DNA from: Lachnospiraceae bacterium
GTDB lineage: Bacteria > Bacillota > Clostridia > Lachnospirales > Lachnospiraceae
DNA length: 38,245 nucleotides
Assembly (NCBI GenBank): GCA_015057835.1
Contig: SVDL01000010.1
Coordinates: 1-38,245 of the forward strand
Reading direction: 5' to 3'
How positions within the stretch are numbered: the stretch's first letter is position 1; each line of letters starts with the position of its first letter. Shown here piece by piece: positions 25,917 through 33,156 of the stretch. The notes under the pieces are model-generated. The model did no database searches. It saw only the letters and a list, made by a program, of their open reading frames with translations, and was not told the origin of the DNA. Position numbers and translations under genes: made by a program.

Positions 25917-26885
25917 ATGTATTGCAGCAACTGCGGAAAACAGATTCCTGACGAAGCCGTATTCTGTCCCGAGTGCGGATATGCCGTCTATGAAGATGAT
26001 GTAGCTGCCCTGAAGAATCTGCAGAAGGAAGCGGACGGAAATACGAGGGTGTACGGCGAAGGATTTACCCGTGAACTGGAAGAAGGCGTCAAAAAGTCTT
26101 CCACGGGGAAAACCAAAAAGAAAGTACATACTGTGCCCGGGGACAGAAGCAGTTCCGGGAGACATAACAATAATAAGGACGGCAAAAATCCGCTCATGAC
26201 GCTGATCCTGTCTCTCGTGGCGATCCTTCTGATCGGCGTGATCTGGTATGTCGGAGCAAAAGTCGTGAGCGGCATGCGGGCGGAGAGAGAGGCGGCGGAA
26301 GCTGCCAGCCAGTCCGCGGAAGAGGCGGCTCAGAATAATACGCAGGAATCCTCCGGCGCGGAAGCGGTCACATTTATCCCTACCGAGACCGTGACACAGG
26401 CGCCCACGGAGACGCCTGCGGTGGAAACACTTCCTCCGGTCGTCGTTACCGAGACCCCGGCCGCGACGCCGACGGAGATCCCCAGCGCGACTTCTACGCC
26501 GCTCTTCACACCGACGCCGACAGAGACGCCTACACCGACGGAAACGCCTACGCCCACGGAGACGCCGACACCGACGCCGACGGAAGCTCCCGCGCAGACC
26601 GGCGGCACCTATGTGTTCCCGAACAGCAGTTCCTCCTCGATCGATCCTTCTTCTCTGGAAGGGCTTTCCGCGTGGGAACTGAAAGTTGCCCGCAATGAGA
26701 TCTATGCAAGGCACGGCCGTCAGTTTAAAGATGAAGCTCTTCGCGACTATTTCGAGAGCCAGCCCTGGTACAACGGGACAGTGCCCTCGGAAAACTTTAC
26801 GGATTCGATGCTGAGCGACCTGGAGCGCCAGAATATCAAAACCATCATGAGCTATGAACACGACCACGGACTGAATGGCCAGTAA
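25917..26885 (+). CDS. Zinc-ribbon, single-pass membrane protein with Pro/Thr spacer and YARHG domain
   Basis: The 322-residue protein has four parts. A zinc ribbon at the N-terminus has C3, C6, C17 and C20. A lysine-rich cytoplasmic stretch leads to one membrane helix (about 92-113). A Pro/Thr/Glu-rich spacer (154-226) contains tandem TPTE repeats. A C-terminal YARHG domain (about 250-310, with EIYARHG at 261-267) is typical of extracellular domains of unknown function in Firmicutes. The topology predicted is zinc ribbon inside and YARHG outside. The spacer is a likely wall-crossing stalk and could be O-glycosylated. ATG 25917 has AAAGGAGA at 25900-25907. It precedes the sugar-transferase homologue by eight bases and forms a cassette with the next two genes. 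Confidence 0.88.
   Translation: MYCSNCGKQIPDEAVFCPECGYAVYEDDVAALKNLQKEADGNTRVYGEGFTRELEEGVKKSSTGKTKKKVHTVPGDRSSSGRHNNNKDGKNPLMTLILSLVAILLIGVIWYVGAKVVSGMRAEREAAEAASQSAEEAAQNNTQESSGAEAVTFIPTETVTQAPTETPAVETLPPVVVTETPAATPTEIPSATSTPLFTPTPTETPTPTETPTPTETPTPTPTEAPAQTGGTYVFPNSSSSSIDPSSLEGLSAWELKVARNEIYARHGRQFKDEALRDYFESQPWYNGTVPSENFTDSMLSDLERQNIKTIMSYEHDHGLNGQ
26508..26585 (+). repeat. Coding repeat for the TPTE stalk
   Basis: Imperfect tandem units of about 12-18 bases built from ACGCCGACA/GAGACGCC encode TPTE and TPTETP blocks at residues 198-223. Synonymous changes between units suggest it is old, but slippage could still vary the stalk length between strains. Confidence 0.8.
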
Positions 26886-26893
26886 GAAGCGAT

Positions 26894-28348
26894 ATGAAAC
26901 AGGAAGATCTGCATTTTCAGACAATTGTACTCTGGTTTCTGGACCTGATCGCTGTCGCGCTCGCCTGCGCCGTGGCAGTGAGACTGTTTCATATGGTGCC
27001 GGATACCGCCGCCTTTGAGGAGTGGGAGAGGACGCTTTCCTACGCGTCCTGTCTCTTTTACTCCGCTGCTTTTTTCTGGAATATCAACACGGCGCTGCCC
27101 TCGGACGAATCCACGGGCTATATGATCCGCAATATTCTGTGGAAGCATATATTTCTGCTGATCGCCCTTTTTTTCTTCATTCTTTTTACGGGCAGTTCCG
27201 CAAAGCGTCCGCTCCTCGCGCTCTTTATCGCATTTTTCTCCTTTATTCTGATTCTTCTCATAAGGCTGCTGTACAGGCTGTTTATCCTGAAGATCTACAG
27301 AAGGAAGGGGTTCGGCACGCTTACCGTGCTCGTCACGGAGCGGAGACATCTCGCTTCCGCACTGGAGACATTTTCCTCCATTGACGCCTTTCAGATGCAT
27401 CTGGCCGGCATCCTGGTCGTGGATCCGCTGGAGACGGATGAAGAAAAATGGAAAGAGGGCATCCCGGCACCCGGAAAAAAGGCCATCCCCATGATAAAGC
27501 CCGACGACCTCGAAGAGTTTATCAAGGTCGAGCCTGTGGGCAATGTCATTTTCGACGTGTCACGCTCACAGATGAAGAAAATGAGGGCGGATATCGACAT
27601 GATCCGCAATGACGGCATCGGCGTGATCTTAAGGGCGCAGCAGGAAGCTTCCGACGCCCTGGAAGCAGGCGGCCGTTACGGCAAAGTATACCGGAAAAAT
27701 TTCCTCTTCCTGAACTCGCTTCGGCAGAGAGAGCGGACCCAGTTCATAAAACGGATCGTCGACATCATCGTCGGCCTCATCGGATCGGTGATCGCGGCGG
27801 TCGCCGCGGCCTTGATGGCGCCTTTCATAAAATTCGGATCCAAAGGACCGCTTTTTGACAGAGTGGTGTGCATCGGCAGGGACGGCGTGCGTTTTACGCG
27901 CCTCACGTTCCGCACGGATTACACCGGTCCGGAACTCAAGAAAACGCTTCTCTCAAAACGAAACAGCGCTTTCGGAGGGGAAGAGACGGAAGATCCGGAA
28001 CCGTCCAAGACATCGGCGGGCAGAGTGATCGCGATCCTGCATCTTGCGGGACTGCCGAAATTCTTCTCCGTTCTGAAAGGCGATATGAGCCTTGTGGGCG
28101 TCAACACGATCACCGAGGAAGAATATGAGGGAAGAGAGCACAGCTACCGGAAATGCCTGTGGTGCAAGCCCGGCCTCATCTGTCCTCCCGGTTCCGTACC
28201 GGTCTCGGAGAGCACGCTTCCCGACGACGAGTCTATCGAACCGGACATCACTTACGCACAGAACTGGTCTTTATGGATCGACATCGTGACCATCTTTGAC
28301 AATTTCCGCAATAAATATGAAAAATCACAAAAACGATCTGTGGAATAA
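26894..28348 (+). CDS. Polyprenyl-phosphate sugar-1-phosphate transferase homologue lacking the catalytic Asp-Glu
   Basis: The 484-residue protein has the layout of large WcaJ/WbaP-type enzymes: four N-terminal membrane helices (about 10-140), a Rossmann-like cytoplasmic region, then the phosphoglycosyltransferase domain from K286 (KRIVDIIVG, a re-entrant helix). The core box KGDMSLVG is intact, but the dyad that should read L-D-E-L-P reads L-A385-G386-L-P. The following G-P-R-P is G-V-N-T, the usual K-F-R-T-M is T-F-R-T-D, and the KPGLTG box reads KPGLIC. So several substrate and catalytic positions are changed together. It may be catalytically dead, use another chemistry, or act as a scaffold. 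It overlaps the YfhO gene by 32 bases, suggesting coupled production. Confidence 0.82.
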   Translation: MKQEDLHFQTIVLWFLDLIAVALACAVAVRLFHMVPDTAAFEEWERTLSYASCLFYSAAFFWNINTALPSDESTGYMIRNILWKHIFLLIALFFFILFTGSSAKRPLLALFIAFFSFILILLIRLLYRLFILKIYRRKGFGTLTVLVTERRHLASALETFSSIDAFQMHLAGILVVDPLETDEEKWKEGIPAPGKKAIPMIKPDDLEEFIKVEPVGNVIFDVSRSQMKKMRADIDMIRNDGIGVILRAQQEASDALEAGGRYGKVYRKNFLFLNSLRQRERTQFIKRIVDIIVGLIGSVIAAVAAALMAPFIKFGSKGPLFDRVVCIGRDGVRFTRLTFRTDYTGPELKKTLLSKRNSAFGGEETEDPEPSKTSAGRVIAILHLAGLPKFFSVLKGDMSLVGVNTITEEEYEGREHSYRKCLWCKPGLICPPGSVPVSESTLPDDESIEPDITYAQNWSLWIDIVTIFDNFRNKYEKSQKRSVE

Positions 28349-30632
28349 AAAAAGCATCGCGGCGGCGTTTCTGGTCAATTTTCTGATCGCGGTCGCCGCG
28401 TTTGCCTGGAATATCATCGGTCAGGGAGGACTGTTCTCACTGGCGGGGGATTTTGATTCCCAGCAGATCCCTTTTGTCATGCACGCATCTGAAATGCTGC
28501 ATAACGGAGGCTTCTGGGGATTCGACTACAGCATCGATCTCGGATCCGGCTTTGTCGGATCCATGGCTTTTTATCTTCTCGGAACGCCGGGATTCTGGAT
28601 CGCGCAGCTGTTTCCTTCCCGCTATTATATGTATATCGTCGGCTGGCTTTACGTCCTTAAATATGCCGTCGCAGGGATGACTTCCTATATCTACATAAGC
28701 CGCTTCGTGCGCCGTCCGAGTTCCGCCATGGCGGGATCCGTTCTTTACGCGTTCTCGGGCTTCATGAACGAAAATCTGTTGTTTTATCATTTCCATGACG
28801 TCGTCATGCTGTTCCCGCTCCTTCTCATAACGCTGGATGATCTGGTAGAGAAAAAGAGGAGAGGACCGTTTATATTTGCCGTGTGCATCAACGCGCTCGT
28901 CAATTATTATTTCCTTGTGGGAGAAGTCATTTTCCTGATCCTGTATTATCTGATCCGGTGGTTTATTCCGCATTTCCGCGAATACAGAAAGACGATCTGG
29001 AACGTCCTTTTTGAAGGAGTCCTGGGAGGCGTCATGAGCATGGTGCTCCTCTGGCCGGCCTTCCTGTTCGTCATTCAGAACCCCCGCGTCAAAAATGATT
29101 ATACGGGGTCCAACGCGCTTCTCTATAACGCGCAGAGGTATCTGTTCATTCTGAAAGGACTTATTTTCCCGGCGGAAGTCATGTCGGATCACACGGCCGT
29201 TATTGAGAGGAATTTCTCTTCCTGCGCGGCTTATCTTCCCCTGACGGGAATGCTTCTTGTCATCGCTTATGTCATTTACAGAAAAAAAGACTGGATCACA
29301 AATGTTCTGAAGGTGAGTCTTCTGATCGCCTGCATTCCGATCCTGAACGCGGCATTCTCCGCGTTTGCCGGTCTTTACTGCAGATGGTACTATATGCCGG
29401 TCCTCCTCATGGCGTCCGCTTCCGCGGTCATGATCGACAGCGTGTTTGAGGAAGAGCCGGATCCGGAGGCGATCCGTTCCGTCTGGAAGGCGGCTCTCAT
29501 CACGATCAGTATTATTCTGTTCTTTGTCGTGTTCCTCACGTTTGTCAAATGGAGCGAATCGGATCCCTCCCTGATCTACCGGCCCGTTCTTTTCGGCGTG
29601 TACTCGGGGACCGCTCTGCTCGGCGCTTTTCTTACATGGTTCTTTATATGTCATTTTAAGGGAAAGCGGTTTGAGGCTTTCCGCATCGTACTGATCGTCT
29701 TTGCCGTCCTGACAACTGCGGGGAATGTTCTTTCCTATCAGATGGAACACGGAAAATACGCCAGCGACCTCTACGATGAAATCGTGACATCGGAGGATTT
29801 TGTGACGGATCCCGCCTACAGGATCGCTTCCTCGGACAATAAGATCACTCTTGTACACGGTTTTTCGCCGTCCGGCAGCTTCTGCAGCACCGTATCGGGA
29901 TCGATCTTCCGTTTCTATGAGGCTATCGGCCTCAAGAGAGACGTGAAAAGTCCGGATCCGCCCTCGGGTCTTTATACGCTGATCTCGGCGAAATATCATA
30001 TCGAGACGGAAAACCTCGATCAGGACAGAAAGGTCACCAACGGCATCTTCCGGGGGCGTTTCCATACCTACAGGGAATATGAGAGGGAAAATGTGCCGCC
30101 GATCGGATTTACGTATGATTCCTACATGACGCGCTCTGAGTTTGACGCGCTTTCCGAAGAGGAAAAGATTCCGTACATGATGCGGACGCTGGTCGTGGAA
30201 GACAGTGACGAGGAGATCGTGTCCGGGTGCATGACGCATTTCCTGAAGGCGTCGGAATCCGCCTTAACAGCTGCGGATGTCGCGTATTTAGGAATGCTGC
30301 ATTCCCAGGAGGCGTCGGAGGAATTTGAGAAGGCGCCCGATCATTTCCGAAGCGTCATTACTTCGGACGTCGAAAAATATGCTTTCTTCAGCATCCCGAA
30401 CGATGACGGATGGACGGCGTCCGTAAACGGGACGGAAACGGATATTCTTGATATCAACGGATTTATGGCGGTCCGGATCGGACCGGGAAGAAATGAGATC
30501 CTGTTTACTTACGATACTCCGGGCAGAAAGCTCGGGACCGCGGCGACGCTCTTTGCGCTTGCGGTTTCAGCGGTCTATATTCTGGGGGACGTGGTGAGGA
30601 AGAGGCTGAAAAAAAGAAAAGCTCCTGCATGA
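28317..30632 (+). CDS. YfhO-family polytopic membrane protein (GT-C-like)
   Basis: The 771-residue protein has about a dozen membrane helices and a C-terminal extracellular domain (about 500-740) before a last helix and basic tail. The first outer loop has GDFDSQQIPF with D45 and D47, matching the acidic catalytic loop of GT-C glycosyltransferases. YfhO of Bacillus and Listeria is needed for lipoteichoic acid glycosylation, transferring sugar from a polyprenyl carrier on the outer face. I prefer ATG 28317 to an in-frame TTG at 28296; neither has a clear ribosome site, and expression probably depends on coupling to the upstream gene. The cassette context (membrane stalk protein, sugar-transferase homologue) suggests surface glycosylation. 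The 3' end overlaps the rpmB terminator. Confidence 0.85.
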   Translation: MKNHKNDLWNKKSIAAAFLVNFLIAVAAFAWNIIGQGGLFSLAGDFDSQQIPFVMHASEMLHNGGFWGFDYSIDLGSGFVGSMAFYLLGTPGFWIAQLFPSRYYMYIVGWLYVLKYAVAGMTSYIYISRFVRRPSSAMAGSVLYAFSGFMNENLLFYHFHDVVMLFPLLLITLDDLVEKKRRGPFIFAVCINALVNYYFLVGEVIFLILYYLIRWFIPHFREYRKTIWNVLFEGVLGGVMSMVLLWPAFLFVIQNPRVKNDYTGSNALLYNAQRYLFILKGLIFPAEVMSDHTAVIERNFSSCAAYLPLTGMLLVIAYVIYRKKDWITNVLKVSLLIACIPILNAAFSAFAGLYCRWYYMPVLLMASASAVMIDSVFEEEPDPEAIRSVWKAALITISIILFFVVFLTFVKWSESDPSLIYRPVLFGVYSGTALLGAFLTWFFICHFKGKRFEAFRIVLIVFAVLTTAGNVLSYQMEHGKYASDLYDEIVTSEDFVTDPAYRIASSDNKITLVHGFSPSGSFCSTVSGSIFRFYEAIGLKRDVKSPDPPSGLYTLISAKYHIETENLDQDRKVTNGIFRGRFHTYREYERENVPPIGFTYDSYMTRSEFDALSEEEKIPYMMRTLVVEDSDEEIVSGCMTHFLKASESALTAADVAYLGMLHSQEASEEFEKAPDHFRSVITSDVEKYAFFSIPNDDGWTASVNGTETDILDINGFMAVRIGPGRNEILFTYDTPGRKLGTAATLFALAVSAVYILGDVVRKRLKKRKAPA

Positions 30633-30642
30633 AGCAGGAGCT
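30611..30642 (-). terminator. Terminator of rpmB, overlapping the YfhO stop
   Basis: On the - strand AGCTCCTGC pairs perfectly with GCAGGAGCT (arms 30634-30642 and 30620-30628) around a five-base loop, followed by TTTTCTTTTTTT. On the + strand the hairpin has no T-run, so it terminates YfhO transcripts weakly at best. Confidence 0.88.
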
Positions 30643-30663
30643 GTGGAATCAGGTTCACGTTCT

Positions 30664-30849
30664 TTACGCACGTTCTACTGCACCGGAGCGCAGGCAGGAA
30701 GTGCAAACGTATGCGTGCTGCGGTACGCCGTCAACTTTGACTTTGACGCGTTTGATGTTGGACTTCCACATTCTGTTTGTTCTTTTATGTGAATGACTGA
30801 CATTGCAACCGAAATGAGCGCCTTTTCCACACACTGCACATTTTGCCAT
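30664..30849 (-). CDS. rpmB: Ribosomal protein L28 (zinc-type)
   Basis: The 61-residue basic protein of the 50S subunit carries two cysteine pairs, C4/C7 and C49/C52, so it is the zinc-binding (C+) form rather than the cysteine-free paralogue that some Firmicutes make under zinc limitation. The start at 30849 has AAGGAGG eight bases upstream on the - strand; an in-frame TTG two codons earlier is less well placed. It is the only gene on the - strand, divergent from yloU, an arrangement (rpmB / yloU-yloV-recG) conserved in many Firmicutes including Bacillus subtilis. Its promoter, a hairpin-bearing leader and its terminator are all visible. Confidence 0.97.
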   Translation of the reverse strand: MAKCAVCGKGAHFGCNVSHSHKRTNRMWKSNIKRVKVKVDGVPQHAYVCTSCLRSGAVERA

Positions 30850-30862
30850 GTTCAAGCACCTC

Positions 30863-30902
30863 CTTACAAATTTCTCGTAGTAAGCAGACCTTACACGTCT
30901 GC
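30863..30902 (-). promoter_or_regulatory. rpmB leader with competing pairings
   Basis: Reading the - strand RNA, a 5'-proximal hairpin GCAGAC/GTCTGC (30897-30902 with 30884-30889) closes a loop containing GTAAG (30890-30894). A following CTTAC (30880-30884) can pair either with that GTAAG or with an identical GTAAG (30863-30867) just upstream of and partly including the ribosome site. The pairings exclude one another, so the leader could switch access to the ribosome site. Confidence 0.35.
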
Positions 30903-30912
30903 AACATTGGAA

Positions 30913-30941
30913 ATTTTAACAGAAAAGATTCGAATATGCAA
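30913..30941 (-). promoter_or_regulatory. Promoter of rpmB
   Basis: On the - strand TTGCAT (30936-30941) and TAAAAT (30913-30918) are 17 bases apart, predicting a start near 30906 and a leader of about 57 bases. Confidence 0.65.
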
Positions 30942-30965
30942 GCAAAAAAGTTAAACAATTTCATA

Positions 30966-30994
30966 TTTTATTTTGAGGGCAAATTCGCTATAAT
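30966..30994 (+). promoter_or_regulatory. Promoter of yloU-yloV
   Basis: A perfect TATAAT (30989-30994) is 17 bases after a weak -35 (TTTTAT, 30966-30971). The two divergent -35 regions are only about 25 bases apart, so rpmB and yloU could be co-regulated through DNA geometry or a shared activator. Confidence 0.55.
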
Positions 30995-31031
30995 CTAACT
31001 GATTATTTTTTAAGAAAGGAAGGATCATCTT

Positions 31032-31388
31032 ATGGATGGACGTGTAAATTCCGATCTCGGCGAGATCGTGATCGATCCGGATGTGATAGCCATCTACGCG
31101 GGATCCGTTGCGGTTGAATGCTTCGGGATCGTCGGCATGGCTGCCATCAGCGTAAAAGACGGCATCGTCAAACTTCTGAAGAGAAGTTCCTTAAAACACG
31201 GAATCGGAGTAAAGATTCAGGACAATGAGATATATCTGACATTCCACGTCATCGTGGCGTACGGCGTCAGCATCCTGACCATCGCCGACAATCTTTTTGA
31301 GAACGTGAAATACAAAGTAGAACAGTTTACCGGGCTGAAAGTTGCCAATATCAACCTTCTTGTGGAAGGCGTCCGGGAAATCGACTGA
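31032..31388 (+). CDS. yloU: Asp23/Gls24-family protein (YloU-like)
   Basis: The 118-residue protein shows the family pattern: an IVIDPDVIAIYAGSVAVECFGIVGM opening (GEIVIDPD, then VECFGIVG), a central beta region and a C-terminal TGLKVANINLLVEGVRE stretch. YloU-like members are small cytoplasmic proteins, some linked to envelope-stress tolerance or to alkaline-shock protein assemblies at the membrane. The gene is always paired with the DAK2 protein downstream, which hints at a shared role in fatty-acid or phospholipid handling, but that is inference. AAAGGAAGGA at 31014-31023 precedes the ATG. Stop overlaps the region containing the next gene's ribosome site. Confidence 0.92.
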   Translation: MDGRVNSDLGEIVIDPDVIAIYAGSVAVECFGIVGMAAISVKDGIVKLLKRSSLKHGIGVKIQDNEIYLTFHVIVAYGVSILTIADNLFENVKYKVEQFTGLKVANINLLVEGVREID

Positions 31389-31402
31389 TGGAGGAAAGAG
31401 AC

Positions 31403-33103
31403 GTGCCAGTACAAACGATTGATGCCCTCATGCTGAGAGACATGTTTACGGCGGGGGCGCATTATCTGTCTGCCGAAAAGGAGCATATTAACGATCTGAA
31501 TGTATTCCCGGTTCCGGACGGAGATACCGGGACCAATATGACAATGACCATCATGTCTGCCGTGGACGCGCTTGCCGCGATCGACAGACCGTCGATGGAG
31601 ACGATCAGCAAAGCGATCTCTTCGGGATCCCTCCGGGGCGCCCGGGGGAATTCCGGCGTTATTCTGTCCCAGCTTTTCCGCGGGTTCAGCAAAGTGATCC
31701 GCGAGAGCGAGGCGCTGGACGCCGTGATCCTTTCCTCCGCTATGAACCGCGCGGTGGATACCGCTTATAAAGCGGTCATGAAGCCGAAGGAAGGGACGAT
31801 CCTGACTGTGGCAAAGAGTATGGCTGTCAAGGCGGCGGAGCTCGCCCCGGACGCAGAGGATCTGAGCGCATTTTTCGAGGAGATCCTGGAAGAGGGAGAA
31901 GCGACGCTCGCCCGCACGCCGGAAATGCTTCCGGTCCTCAAAGAAGCCGGCGTCGTCGACTCCGGCGGGAAAGGCCTCATGACGGTCCTGCACGGAGCCG
32001 TGGATCTCTTCAACGGCAAGGAGATCGACCTCACCGATCTTCAGAAAGCCGCTGCGCCGGCTGCCGCGGAACCTATGCGCAGAACCAGGGAACACATCGA
32101 GACGGACGATATCCGTTTCGGTTACTGCACGGAATTTATCGTTCTTCTTGAAAAACCGTTTACGGAAGAGGACGAACTTCATATGAAGGAATTCCTGTGC
32201 TCCATCGGCGACAGCCTCGTCCTCGTCGCGGACGACGAACTCGTCAAGATCCACGTTCACACGAACGATCCGGGTCTTGCTCTGCAGAAAGGTCTTGAGT
32301 ACGGTCAGCTGACGCGCCTCAAGATCGACAACATGAGAGAAGAGCACCGCGAGACGATGTTCAACGAGAAAGAAAAAGCGGACTACGCGGTGACGGAAGA
32401 GAAGCTTGCGGAACAGGAAGAGCAGGCAGAAGAGAAACCGTGGGCGGAGACCGGATTCTTAAGTGTCGCGGCCGGGGAAGGATTATGCGAGATCTTCCGC
32501 CAGCTCGGATGCGACAGGATCGTGTCCGGAGGACAGTCCATGAACCCGAGCACCGACGATTTCCTCAAGGCGATCGAGGAAGTCCACGCGAAAGACGTAT
32601 TTATCCTGCCCAATAATAAAAACATTATCCTGGCAGCGAATCAGGCGAGGGATCTCACAGACAGCTGCAACGTGCACGTGATCCCGAGCAAAACGATCCC
32701 GCAGGGGATATCCGCCATGGTGAGCTTTGTGCGCGAGATGTCTCCGGAAGAAAACGAAGAGCAGATGACGGAGGCTCTTCAGGATGTTCACAGCGGTGAA
32801 GTGACTTACGCCGTTCGCGACACCTCCATCGATTCCCATGCGATCCATGAAGGAGATATCATCGGAATCGGCGATAAAGGTCTTCTGGCCGTCGGAAACG
32901 ACCTGAATAAAGTCATTGTCTCCATGGCGGAAGAGATCACTGATGAAGACAGTGAGCTGATCTCGGTCTATACCGGTGAGGATTATCCTTCCGAAAGGGA
33001 AGAGGAATTAAGGCAGATGCTGGAGGAAGCCTTCCCCGGACAGGATGTGGAGATCAATTACGGAGGGCAGCCCGTCTATTACGGTATTATTTCCGTGGAA
33101 TAA
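31403..33103 (+). CDS. yloV: DAK2-domain protein YloV (fatty acid kinase FakA-like)
   Basis: The N-terminal DAK2/DhaL-type nucleotide-binding domain has LNVFPVPDGDTGTNM, whose aspartates bind Mg-ATP, and GNSGVILSQ; a middle and C-terminal domain follow. FakA phosphorylates fatty acids presented by a FakB (DegV) protein. No degV gene lies in the window. I prefer the GTG at 31403 (566 residues): GGAGG at 31390-31394 is eight bases upstream and the protein then begins like the B. subtilis YloV N-terminus. An ATG at 31388, overlapping the yloU stop, would have that site inside its own first codons. A terminator follows at once. Confidence 0.92.
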   Translation: MPVQTIDALMLRDMFTAGAHYLSAEKEHINDLNVFPVPDGDTGTNMTMTIMSAVDALAAIDRPSMETISKAISSGSLRGARGNSGVILSQLFRGFSKVIRESEALDAVILSSAMNRAVDTAYKAVMKPKEGTILTVAKSMAVKAAELAPDAEDLSAFFEEILEEGEATLARTPEMLPVLKEAGVVDSGGKGLMTVLHGAVDLFNGKEIDLTDLQKAAAPAAAEPMRRTREHIETDDIRFGYCTEFIVLLEKPFTEEDELHMKEFLCSIGDSLVLVADDELVKIHVHTNDPGLALQKGLEYGQLTRLKIDNMREEHRETMFNEKEKADYAVTEEKLAEQEEQAEEKPWAETGFLSVAAGEGLCEIFRQLGCDRIVSGGQSMNPSTDDFLKAIEEVHAKDVFILPNNKNIILAANQARDLTDSCNVHVIPSKTIPQGISAMVSFVREMSPEENEEQMTEALQDVHSGEVTYAVRDTSIDSHAIHEGDIIGIGDKGLLAVGNDLNKVIVSMAEEITDEDSELISVYTGEDYPSEREEELRQMLEEAFPGQDVEINYGGQPVYYGIISVE

Positions 33104-33109
33104 AAAAGC

Positions 33110-33137
33110 AAGCCGTCACTTCGGTGGCGGCTTTTTT
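33110..33137 (+). terminator. Terminator after yloV
   Basis: AAGCCGTCAC (33110-33119) pairs with GTGGCGGCTT (33124-33133), one pair being a wobble, around a TTCG tetraloop, then a run of T to 33137. It lies 19 bases before the recG start. Confidence 0.9.
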
Positions 33138-33156
33138 ATGAGGCAGATCGGGATTT

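Noticed and set aside
26508-26585. A CRISPR or phase-variable repeat
   Set aside because: The units are short, in-frame coding repeats for a Thr/Pro stalk with no spacers; unit lengths are multiples of three, so slippage would not shift the frame.
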